Shown: in pieces, positions 1 through 6,526 of the stretch | Layout of the letters: each line of letters opens with the position of its first letter | Position numbering within the stretch: position 1 is the stretch's first letter | Source: an uncultured Rhodopirellula sp. | Lineage (GTDB): Bacteria; Planctomycetota; Planctomycetia; Pirellulales; Pirellulaceae | DNA length: 6,526 nucleotides | NCBI GenBank assembly: GCA_913061385.1 | Contig: CAJXTM010000229.1 | Location: 1 to 6,526 of the forward strand | Direction of reading: 5' to 3' | Translations under genes and position numbers: made by a program | Notes under the pieces: generated by a model | The model's input: only the letters and a program-made list of their open reading frames with translations | What the model was told of the DNA's origin: nothing | Database searches by the model: none

Positions 1-48
1 CGAGATCAGCCTCGGTCTCGTGGGCTCGGAGATGTGTATAAGAGACAG
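1..48 (+). other. Nextera (Tn5) sequencing adapter, P7/i7 side, not genomic
   Basis: This is library-construction sequence. In order it shows the tail of the P7 oligo (CGAGAT, 1-6), an 8-base index CAGCCTCG (7-14, which I recall as Nextera i7 index N710), the read-2 linker GTCTCGTGGGCTCGG (15-29) and the 19-bp Tn5 mosaic end AGATGTGTATAAGAGACAG (30-48). Genomic sequence starts at 49. The GTG at 34 that opens a long frame lies inside the mosaic end, so the residues MYKRQ it would encode are artefactual. Confidence 0.98.
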
Positions 49-1995
49 CTTTATCCGCACACGCAGGACACCATCATTCAACGACTGATGGAAACCTACA
101 AAGACGATGCTGTCAAAAAGTGGCCTGCCTTCGTTCCCCCCCCGGCACCGACTGGACTGGCTGCGGCCGCCACCATCACGATGTGGGAAATGGACAAGCC
201 ACTGCAAGGTTCATTTCATGACCTTGAAATCGGCCCGGATGGAAAAGTTTATGCTGTCAACATCAGCAAACATCGCATGGTAGTCCTCGACCCCGAGACC
301 GGAACACAGACAGCCTACCAATACCCGCGCGGTACCTATGGACCACATTCCATTGAAACAGCAAACGACGGTGGGCTGTGGACCACCATGTGTGCCACCG
401 GCCAAATGGTACGATTTGATATCGAAACCAAACAGTTTGAAACCTACAGCAGCGGCGAAGCGCCCAAGCGACGGGGAAATTACCCTCACACTCTAAGAAT
501 CAATCCCAATGATCCCGAGGGTCTGGTCTGGTATACCGACGCAGGTTCCAACTCCTGTTTTTCCATTCATCCTGAAACCCACGTTGTCAAAGAGTACAAG
601 CTGCTCAGTGCTGGACAAGCCGTTGCGGCGGGTCGTGGAGAATCACGGGGGATCACACCCTATGGTCTCGATTTCTCGCCGGTTGATGGCATGATCTGGT
701 ACTCCAAACTCAATGGAAACCGCATCGGCCGGATTGATCCCAATGTCGACGATGGGAACATCAAAGAATGGAACCCGCCTTTCCGTGGGCCGCGCCGTCT
801 GCACGTGGCTCCCGACGGAATGGTCTGGGTGCCCGGCTTCGGCTCTGGCGTCTTTGGAAAATTCAATCCAACAACAGAACAATGGACGGTCTATGAACTA
901 CCGGACGCTGAAAACCAGATTCCATATGCACTGAATGTTGATCCAAAAGGAATTGTCTGGATTTGTGGCACCCACAATGACACGATCAATCGCTTTGATC
1001 CAAAGACCGAGGCGTTCACAGAAATCCGGTTGCCAACAAGAGTGTCCTACACTCGTGAAATTGAATTTGATGACGAAGGAAATGTCTGGACCAGCACTTC
1101 CGGGCCCGCTCGTCACATGGAACGCGGCGTTGGTGCAGTCATCCGTATTGCTCTGCCGGACGTTGTGCCCGACGAAGGCAGCATTCAACTGGTCGGCAAG
1201 ACGTTTGATGGAACTCACGAGATTGGCAACCTTGCCACGGCGCCGAAGGTACAACGCAACAAAAATGCGGCTCTGTTTGCAAAAATCGACAAAACCGAGA
1301 TGCCAGAAGCTTACAAAACACAACCACACCAGAAGTATGTCGACCATCGTATGGCCAGTATGCCAGCGGGATCACGCGATCGAGTTGGAACGCTGTGGAA
1401 TGAATTTCGCCGTGAAAACCCTGAACGCAGTCGCGACGGTGCCATGTTCGTTCGCATTCTGGAATATGTTGCCAAGCAACAGCCAGGCTCGATGCCAGCA
1501 AGAAGATTCATTCAAAAATGGCAACACCACAACTTCGGTTCAGCAGCGGATCGACTTGTCAATCGCTCGATGGAAAATGGCCAGCGGGTCTACGAACAGG
1601 CTGCCTGCAATCGTTGCCACACCATTAATGGAAAAGGCGCGAAGTACGGCCCTGATCTGACGGACATTGCCAAGCGTTTCAAAGGGTCCAAATTACTGCA
1701 GCAATGCGTCAAACCATCAGCCGAAATTCACAAGGAATATCAAACCCAACAAATTCTTGTCGATGATGGACGTCTACTGACTGGCTTGGTGGTCGAGGAA
1801 ACCGACGACCAAATCCGACTCGTTCCCAATCTGCTCAAACCAGACAAGTTCGTGACGATCAGCAAAGATGCCATCGAACAGCGTCGTGCCGCAGAGGTAT
1901 CAAGCATGCCCGCAGGACTGCTCGATACTTTCACCGTCGAAGACATACTTGATCTGACAGCGTTCCTGCAATCACGTGGTGGTCTCAAGAAATGA
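49..1995 (+). CDS. Vgb/NHL-type beta-propeller fused to a C-terminal c-type cytochrome domain (5'-truncated)
   Basis: The gene has no start here. The frame is open from the first genomic base, giving 648 native residues; numbering below counts from the artefactual GTG at 34, so native residue 1 is number 6. Residues about 57-375 are propeller repeats of the type D-x-x-G-x-V-W...N-x-I-x-R-F/I-D-P-x-T, for example around 164-183, 220-238, 262-281, 306-326 and 350-372, as in the virginiamycin B lyase (Vgb)/NHL group. Residues 515-650 match the planctomycete heme-binding domain (TIGR02603 type): heme motif CNRCH at 525-529, then KYGPDLTDI, then SSMPAGLL, where M625 is a candidate distal heme ligand. 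Residues about 388-514 form an unassigned, partly helical linker. The missing N-terminus should hold a Sec signal, because covalent heme is attached outside the cytoplasm, and perhaps another domain. Streptogramin lyase activity is not implied; the fold is widely reused. A C8 run at 136-143 encodes part of PPP and the frame stays intact. The stop overlaps the next gene by four bases. Confidence 0.9.
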   Translation, partial: LYPHTQDTIIQRLMETYKDDAVKKWPAFVPPPAPTGLAAAATITMWEMDKPLQGSFHDLEIGPDGKVYAVNISKHRMVVLDPETGTQTAYQYPRGTYGPHSIETANDGGLWTTMCATGQMVRFDIETKQFETYSSGEAPKRRGNYPHTLRINPNDPEGLVWYTDAGSNSCFSIHPETHVVKEYKLLSAGQAVAAGRGESRGITPYGLDFSPVDGMIWYSKLNGNRIGRIDPNVDDGNIKEWNPPFRGPRRLHVAPDGMVWVPGFGSGVFGKFNPTTEQWTVYELPDAENQIPYALNVDPKGIVWICGTHNDTINRFDPKTEAFTEIRLPTRVSYTREIEFDDEGNVWTSTSGPARHMERGVGAVIRIALPDVVPDEGSIQLVGKTFDGTHEIGNLATAPKVQRNKNAALFAKIDKTEMPEAYKTQPHQKYVDHRMASMPAGSRDRVGTLWNEFRRENPERSRDGAMFVRILEYVAKQQPGSMPARRFIQKWQHHNFGSAADRLVNRSMENGQRVYEQAACNRCHTINGKGAKYGPDLTDIAKRFKGSKLLQQCVKPSAEIHKEYQTQQILVDDGRLLTGLVVEETDDQIRLVPNLLKPDKFVTISKDAIEQRRAAEVSSMPAGLLDTFTVEDILDLTAFLQSRGGLKK

Positions 1996-3497
1996 ACACA
2001 ATCACTGGAACCAACTGCTATCAGTTCGTGATTGCCATTTTGAGCATCAGCTTATTTGGCCTGATGCCCGCTCCACTGCAAGCAGACTGGCCGCAGTTTC
2101 GCGGCAACAACTCTGACGGTATCGGCACTGGAGCACCGCCCATTGAGTTCGGTCCCGGCAAGAATGAACTGTGGAAGACGCCACTGTCTTCAGGACACAG
2201 TTCACCCTGCATTTCGGGCAATCGAATTTTTGTTACCACCTACAATAAGGACACGCCAGCAGTCGCAGTGGTCTGCATGGATCGGATCACAGGAAAAATC
2301 CTGTGGGAAAAAATTATCGCCGTTGAAAGATTGGAAAAGGGTCACCCATCATTCAACCCCGCCAGTAGTTCACCCTGCTGTGATGATCAATGCGTGGTCG
2401 CCTACTTTGGTTCCTATGGGCTTGTTTGCCTTGATCTCAATGGAAATCAGTTGTGGGAAAAACAACTGCCGCTGACCAAATCCTTTTCTGGCAATGCCAC
2501 ATCGCCAATGATTGTCGGTGACAACTTGATTCTGTACCGGGGTAATTATGTCGATCACTATCTGGTGTGTTTTGACAAAACCACAGGAGAACAACGTTGG
2601 CATGTACCACAGAAAGAGAAGTTCACCGGTGAAATGGCCTGCACTGCCTGTCCTGTGGTGGCGGGCGATAAACTGATCTGTCACACCGCGAGATCCGTTC
2701 AGGCTTTCGACATCAAGACAGGACAAACAGTATGGACAGCAAAATGTGCAACCACTGCAACAAGCACCCCTGTATTGGCAGGCGATGAAGTCGTTGTTGC
2801 TGCATGGAATAAACTCGGTGAACCTGATCTAAGACCACCATTTCCAACGTTTGATGAGCTATTGACCCAACATGATGAAAATGACAATCAGTTGATCGAA
2901 CGAAACGAGTTCCCCAAACTCTGGATCTTCCATCGCCCGGAAGGTATCGAAGCCGCCATGAATGGTGCGCCCGTGTCCTGGAAACATGCCAACAAGAACA
3001 GGGATGCAGAAATCACCCGAGAAGAATGGCAGAAGGCGGTGGATGAGTTGGAACGATTTCGGGCCGGTTATGAAACGCATGGATTGCTTGCCATCCCAAT
3101 CAACAGCAAAGGTTTTGTAGCCGCTGAGGATGTCCGAACACTGGCCACCGATGGCATCCCGGAGGTTCCCAGTCCTGTCTTTGATGGGACCTATGTCTAT
3201 CTGGTCAAAAATGGCGGCCTGCTGACCTGCATCAATCTGGCAGAAGGTGAGCGAGTTTACCGAACTCGAACTCGTGGCAAGGGAACACACTACGCCTCAC
3301 CGCTGATAGCCAATGGCAACCTCTACACCTTTGCCGGCGACGGGCAAATCAGCGTGATCGAACTGGGCCCCTCACACCGAATTCTTGCCCAGAATGAAAT
3401 GCCCGATGGTGTCTATGCCACGCCTGCAATTGCGGACGGCATCATCTATGTACGCACCCACTCCGCACTCTATGCCTTTCAGGACGCAAGAGACTGA
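1992..3497 (+). CDS. Exported PQQ-like beta-propeller protein with internal EF-hand pair
   Basis: This is a complete 501-residue protein. A Sec signal peptide covers residues 1-31 (hydrophobic core VIAILSISLFGLM, likely cleavage after LQA). The mature protein begins DWPQFRGNNSDG, the usual opening of planctomycete PQQ-like (BamB-like) propellers. Blade strands recur as A/C-x-D-x-x-T/N-G-x-x-x-W, for example around 95-105, 146-155, 193-203 and 238-248, and the last blades run to the C-terminus (YATPAIADG, YVRTH, LYAF). Residues about 285-355 hold two EF-hand calcium loops (see separate entry). The mature part has 12 cysteines, including adjacent C129-C130 and C217-T-A-C220; there is no CxxCH. 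PQQ binding is not shown, and many members of this fold bind no cofactor. ATG 1992 overlaps the TGA of the preceding gene (ATGA), and only a weak GGTGG at 1978-1982 resembles a ribosome binding site, so coupled translation is likely. The role is inferred as a periplasmic scaffold or redox partner of its operon neighbours. Confidence 0.93.
   Translation: MNTITGTNCYQFVIAILSISLFGLMPAPLQADWPQFRGNNSDGIGTGAPPIEFGPGKNELWKTPLSSGHSSPCISGNRIFVTTYNKDTPAVAVVCMDRITGKILWEKIIAVERLEKGHPSFNPASSSPCCDDQCVVAYFGSYGLVCLDLNGNQLWEKQLPLTKSFSGNATSPMIVGDNLILYRGNYVDHYLVCFDKTTGEQRWHVPQKEKFTGEMACTACPVVAGDKLICHTARSVQAFDIKTGQTVWTAKCATTATSTPVLAGDEVVVAAWNKLGEPDLRPPFPTFDELLTQHDENDNQLIERNEFPKLWIFHRPEGIEAAMNGAPVSWKHANKNRDAEITREEWQKAVDELERFRAGYETHGLLAIPINSKGFVAAEDVRTLATDGIPEVPSPVFDGTYVYLVKNGGLLTCINLAEGERVYRTRTRGKGTHYASPLIANGNLYTFAGDGQISVIELGPSHRILAQNEMPDGVYATPAIADGIIYVRTHSALYAFQDARD
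2874..3026 (+). other. Pair of EF-hand calcium-binding loops within the PQQ-like propeller
   Basis: Loop 1 (2874-2909, residues 295-306) reads DENDNQLIERNE: acidic or Asn ligands at positions 1, 3 and 5, Ile at 8 and Glu at 12. The usual Gly at position 6 is Gln. Loop 2 (2991-3026, residues 334-345) reads NKNRDAEITREE: Asn, Asn and Asp at 1, 3 and 5, Ile at 8 and Glu at 12, with Ala at 6. The 39-residue start-to-start spacing fits a paired EF-hand. Calcium binding is inferred from the ligand pattern; the non-Gly position 6 in both and the Asn at position 1 in loop 2 could weaken it. Confidence 0.8.
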
Positions 3498-6016
3498 TGT
3501 TTTCCGGAAGTCGCATCAAAAACTTACCGCAACTGCCATGGAAACATGGCAACGATTGTGTTGCGCAAGTCGCCCGTCCTTGTCAACGGTTCGCCATCAT
3601 TTCGATACTTGCACTGCTATTTTCACTGCTTCCAAACAGGCTAACCGTTGCCAAGCTACCCACAGGACTTGATACCTTTCTCAGGGAATCATGTGTCGAC
3701 TGTCATGACACCAACACCGAGACAAATCTTGATTTGAGTTCGCTCGATTTCAAACTCGAACAGCCAGATAATTTCCGCCAATGGGTCCATGTCTTTGATC
3801 GTGTACAACGGCGTGAAATGCCACCGGCATCGGAACCAGCTCCAGAGGAACAGAATCGACTCGATGCACTGTCCCGTCTGAAAGCAGAACTGGCAAAATT
3901 CAATCGTCAGACACAACAGGCCAAGGGCCGGGTGCCGTCGAGGCGACTGTCACGCCAGGAATATGAGCACACACTGCATGATCTGCTTGGTGTTGGCGGA
4001 GATCTGGCAAAGCAACTTCCGCCTGAAAATGAATCCGGGGCGTTCGATGTCGTTGCTGCAACGCAGGAAATGTCCAGCGTGCATATCAAAGGTCTTTTGA
4101 GGGCCGCCGATCTGGCCTTGGATGAAGCGATCCAATTGGGCAGACGACCACCCATGCAGGAAAAAGAAGTCGACTATCTGCATTCAAAGTACATTCAAAT
4201 GTGGGTGGACCGGCCGATTCGCCGGGGTGGCGGGACCATCTTCAAAACAGATCAAGATGTGATCACGTTCCGTGGCGAAAATTATGTCTTTCGTACAGAC
4301 ACCAATGGTTTTCGGCCGCCCGTCGCGGGACGCTATCGCATCAACGTCAAAGCCGCAACCTATCAGCCGCGATCATCCATCACTCTCAGTTTGAAACGGC
4401 AAAACGACAAACAGGGCGAAAGTGAATTGTTTGCCGCGTGGGATCTGGAAGGCGATGCTTATCGTGATGTGACCACGGTCACCTACCTTCGTCCTGATGA
4501 CTATTTCTATGTCAGTGTCGACGAAATGGATCCGGCCCCCAACGGCAGCATCATCTATAACGCAAAGAGTGCTGACACCTATGCCGGAGAAGGTGTAAGA
4601 ATTCGCCGTGTCACAGTGCAGGGCCCACTCGAAACGACATGGCCACCCCAACGTACCCGGAAACTTTTCCCCGGTATCGAGTGGAAACAGGTCAGGCAAA
4701 ACGGACTTGGTCGATCTTACCAACCCGTACTCACAGAATCGCCTGTCTCACACCTTCGAGCGATTATCGAAAAATTTGCCTCTAGAGCTTTCCGCCGGAA
4801 ATTGAGTGAGCAGGAAATTGACAACTGGGTCGGGCTGGCCATGCCCAGCCTGAAGGCCAAGCGTGACTTCATCGAATCCGTGCGGATTCCCCTACGTTCC
4901 ATCCTTGTATCACCCGAACTGATCTTCCAGGCAGGCAAACCAGGGCCATTGAGTGATCCAGCACTGGCCACACGCTTGTCCTACTTTCTGTGGCGCAGTC
5001 GACCTGACGATGAATTGAACAGACTTGCTGACGAAGGTCGATTATCTGATCCAGACATCCTTCACGCTCAAGTCGAGCGGATGTTGAACGACCCCAAAAA
5101 TGATCGATTTGTGAACGAGTTTCTCGATCAGTGGTTGAACCTCGATCAGATTGATGCAACCACTCCTGACAGCTATCTGTACCCGGAATACGATGACGTG
5201 CTCCGCCGCGCGATGCTGGCAGAAACGCAACACTTTTTTGGTCATTTGATTGACAGGGATCTACCAATAGCAAACCTGATCGACTCGGAATTCACCTTTC
5301 TGAATCGCAAACTGGCCGAACATTACGGAATCACGGGCGTCAAAGGTGAAACCATGCGGAAAGTGCAACTTGATGCCGGAAGCATCCGAGGTGGCATTCT
5401 TACCCATGCTTCGATCGCCAAAGTAACGGCCAATGGAACGGTTACCACTCCTGTCAAACGGGGAAACTTTGTATTAACAAACCTGTTGGGGCTTCCACCC
5501 AATCCGCCACCACCTGGTATTGGATCGATCGAACCCGATACACGCGGAGCCACGACCATTCGTGAAACGCTGGAAAAGCATCAGCAGATCGAGGCTTGTG
5601 CTGTTTGCCACCGTCAGATTGACCCGCCGGGATTCGCGATGGAATGTTTTGATCCTGTTGGCAATTTTCGCAATCGCTATCGCAACAGCAAGGGAGTCAA
5701 GCGAACGTCGCCCCCGGGTTTGCGACTTGCACACCGCGATTACAATCTTGGCCACGCTGTCGACATGTCTGGCGTGACGAGTGATGGATTCCCGTTCAAC
5801 GGGATGCGCGATTACAAGACCTATCTGCAAAAATCCAACAATCAAGTGGCCCGAAACCTGCTTGCCAAAATACTCACCTTTTCGACCGGTGGAGAGATCG
5901 AGTTTCAGGACCGTGAGGAACTTGAGCGAATACTTCGTGCAACTCAAACTGAGGGTTATCCTTTGCGAAGCCTGATCCACCACACTGTCGACAGTCCGCT
6001 TTTCAGGAATCGCTGA
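3497..6016 (+). CDS. DUF1592-family multidomain protein with two c-type heme motifs (DUF1587/1595/1592/1588/1585)
   Basis: This is a complete 839-residue protein. An n-region of about 31 residues precedes the hydrophobic segment FAIISILALLFSLL (32-45), with probable cleavage after TVA at 52. I see no ATG, GTG or TTG closer to that segment, so ATG 3497 is retained. Domains in order: a PSCyt1-like cytochrome (about 55-115; heme motif CVDCH 66-70, candidate distal ligand M108 in REMPP); DUF1587 (about 148-212, RRLSRQEYEHTLHDLLG); a beta-rich, carbohydrate-binding-like insert (about 240-376); DUF1595 (about 416-478, FASRAFRRKLSEQE); DUF1592 (about 486-612, LATRLSYFLWRSRPDDEL); DUF1588 (about 630-729, second heme motif CAVCH 701-705 followed by RQIDPPGFAMECFDP); DUF1585 (about 753-837, to the C-terminus). 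The order and length are typical of this planctomycete family, whose biochemical function is unassigned. ATG 3497 shares one base with the previous TGA (TGATG); AGGA at 3481-3484 is 12 bases away, far for a ribosome binding site. A DUF1552 gene follows directly, the usual partner. Confidence 0.95.
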   Translation: MFSGSRIKNLPQLPWKHGNDCVAQVARPCQRFAIISILALLFSLLPNRLTVAKLPTGLDTFLRESCVDCHDTNTETNLDLSSLDFKLEQPDNFRQWVHVFDRVQRREMPPASEPAPEEQNRLDALSRLKAELAKFNRQTQQAKGRVPSRRLSRQEYEHTLHDLLGVGGDLAKQLPPENESGAFDVVAATQEMSSVHIKGLLRAADLALDEAIQLGRRPPMQEKEVDYLHSKYIQMWVDRPIRRGGGTIFKTDQDVITFRGENYVFRTDTNGFRPPVAGRYRINVKAATYQPRSSITLSLKRQNDKQGESELFAAWDLEGDAYRDVTTVTYLRPDDYFYVSVDEMDPAPNGSIIYNAKSADTYAGEGVRIRRVTVQGPLETTWPPQRTRKLFPGIEWKQVRQNGLGRSYQPVLTESPVSHLRAIIEKFASRAFRRKLSEQEIDNWVGLAMPSLKAKRDFIESVRIPLRSILVSPELIFQAGKPGPLSDPALATRLSYFLWRSRPDDELNRLADEGRLSDPDILHAQVERMLNDPKNDRFVNEFLDQWLNLDQIDATTPDSYLYPEYDDVLRRAMLAETQHFFGHLIDRDLPIANLIDSEFTFLNRKLAEHYGITGVKGETMRKVQLDAGSIRGGILTHASIAKVTANGTVTTPVKRGNFVLTNLLGLPPNPPPPGIGSIEPDTRGATTIRETLEKHQQIEACAVCHRQIDPPGFAMECFDPVGNFRNRYRNSKGVKRTSPPGLRLAHRDYNLGHAVDMSGVTSDGFPFNGMRDYKTYLQKSNNQVARNLLAKILTFSTGGEIEFQDREELERILRATQTEGYPLRSLIHHTVDSPLFRNR
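6005..6008 (+). promoter_or_regulatory. Probable ribosome binding site of the DUF1552 gene
   Basis: An AGGA core (in CAGGAA) lies seven bases upstream of the ATG at 6016, inside the last codons of the DUF1592 gene. Its spacing is the best of the three gene junctions, and it supports ATG 6016 as the start. Translation is probably also helped by the TGATG overlap. Confidence 0.5.
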
Positions 6017-6483
6017 TGTCCAGACTCATTTCGCGACGAACTGCGCTCAAAGCAAGCGGGCTCTCCATTGCCTTGCCATTTCTTGAGTCCATGACGTCGG
6101 CAAACGCCACCGGGCCAGTCGAACCGCCCCAACGAATGCTGCTGATCTGCAATGCGCTGGGCCTGCATTCGCCATCCCTGTTTCCAACCACCACGGGCAA
6201 CGAGTACGAAAGCACTGAGTATTTGAACCTGCTTGCTGAGCACCGAAAAGACTTCACGCTTTTTTCCGGGCTGTCTCATCCTGACCAGAATGGCAAAGAG
6301 CCACACGACACGGAAATGACGTGGCTGTCAGCAGCACGCAACCCGGGGTTGGGAGGGTTTAAAAACTCAATTTCAGTTGACCAGTATGCTGCGACCAAAC
6401 TGGGTCATGTCACACGTTTTCCATCCCTTTCACTCAGCACGAACTCAACCGAGAGTCAGTCTTACACCAGCAATGGAGTGATG
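6016..6483 (+). CDS. DUF1552 domain protein with twin-arginine signal (3'-truncated)
   Basis: Only the first 156 native codons are present; the fragment ends at 6483 and the frame stays open through the adapter to the window end. The N-terminus MSRLISRRTALKASG carries the twin-arginine motif SRRTALK (consensus SRRxFLK), followed by a mildly hydrophobic segment and a likely cleavage site after ANA (29-31), so Tat export is predicted. The rest fits the start of DUF1552: RMLLICNALGLHSPSLFP (about 40-57), then TEYLNLLAEHRKDFTLFSGL (67-86), HPDQNGKEPHDTEMTWLSAA and, near the cut, SYTSNGVM. The HxxSHH motif for which the Pfam family is named should lie in the missing part. DUF1552 genes commonly sit beside DUF1592 genes in planctomycetes, as here, with a one-base TGATG overlap. 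The molecular function is unknown. The fold is often likened to alkaline phosphatase/sulfatase-like proteins such as DUF1501, but no catalytic residues can be checked in this piece. Confidence 0.88.
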
Positions 6484-6526
6484 CTGTCTCTTATACACAT
6501 CTCCGAGCCCACGAGACCGAGGCTGA
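6484..6526 (-). other. Nextera (Tn5) sequencing adapter, reverse complement, not genomic
   Basis: This is the reverse complement of bases 6-48: mosaic end CTGTCTCTTATACACATCT (6484-6502), linker CCGAGCCCACGAGAC (6503-6517), index complement CGAGGCTG (6518-6525) and the first base of the P7 tail. The index is the same as at the left end. Reading the upstream DUF1552 frame into it gives LSLIHISEPTRPRL, an artefactual peptide. The last genomic base is 6483. Confidence 0.98.

Noticed and set aside
34..48. GTG 34 as the real start of gene 1
   Set aside because: It lies within the 19-bp mosaic end; the genomic gene is 5'-truncated at 49.
136..143. C8 homopolymer as a frameshift or phase-variation site
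   Set aside because: The frame is intact through it and encodes a Pro-rich linker before the propeller; nothing suggests slippage.
898..1347. 149-codon - strand open frame
   Set aside because: It is antisense to the propeller repeats of gene 1, and no motif supports it.
935..1660. 241-codon open frame on the + strand
   Set aside because: It lies wholly inside the Vgb-cytochrome gene in another frame, and its translation has no recognisable domain, while the main frame has clear propeller and heme motifs.
2641..2661. CTAC (C217-C220) of the PQQ-like protein as a heme site
   Set aside because: The residue after the second Cys is Pro, not His, so it is not a CxxCH motif.
3385..3672. 95-codon + strand open frame spanning the gene 2/gene 3 junction
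   Set aside because: It is out of frame with both well-supported genes and has no family resemblance; a shadow of the overlap region.
5474..5983. 169-codon open frame on the - strand
   Set aside because: It is antisense to the conserved DUF1588/DUF1585 region, with no recognisable domain or supporting signal.
1..6526. Composite transposon bounded by Tn5 mosaic ends or terminal inverted repeats
   Set aside because: The mosaic ends are followed by Illumina linker, index and P7 bases, there is no transposase gene, and the repeats are the exact window ends; this is library adapter.

Overview
The window is one tagmented DNA fragment. Both ends are Illumina Nextera adapter (1-48 and 6484-6526), and the biological insert is 49-6483. 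The insert is gene-dense, of moderate G+C by eye, with everything on the + strand. Its protein families point to a planctomycete, probably an uncultivated aquatic or soil one: a Pirellula/Verrucomicrobium-type heme-binding domain, a protein with the DUF1587-DUF1595-DUF1592-DUF1588-DUF1585 order, a DUF1552 protein and a planctomycete-style PQQ-like propeller with EF-hands. Verrucomicrobia are the main alternative. No marker gene is present, so genus or species cannot be assigned.

Layout: (1) 49-1995, the 3' part of a gene for a streptogramin-lyase-like (Vgb/NHL) beta-propeller fused to a C-terminal c-type cytochrome domain. (2) 1992-3497, a complete exported PQQ-like beta-propeller with a pair of EF-hand calcium loops inside one blade. 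(3) 3497-6016, a complete exported multidomain DUF1592-family protein with two CxxCH heme motifs and a beta-rich insert. (4) 6016-6483, the 5' part of a DUF1552 gene with a twin-arginine signal, cut off by the end of the fragment.

The four genes overlap by 4, 1 and 1 bases, so they are almost certainly one translationally coupled transcript. The three N-termini that are visible all carry export signals, and the first product is expected to be exported because it has a c-type heme site. The set therefore looks like a periplasmic module with three predicted covalent hemes, two propeller proteins and a DUF1592/DUF1552 pair. An extracytoplasmic redox function is a reasonable inference, but the substrate is unknown and no assigned enzymatic activity can be read from the sequence. 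The promoter, the 5' end of gene 1, the 3' end of gene 4 and any terminator lie outside the fragment. There is no intergenic stretch, RNA gene, CRISPR array or genuine mobile element.
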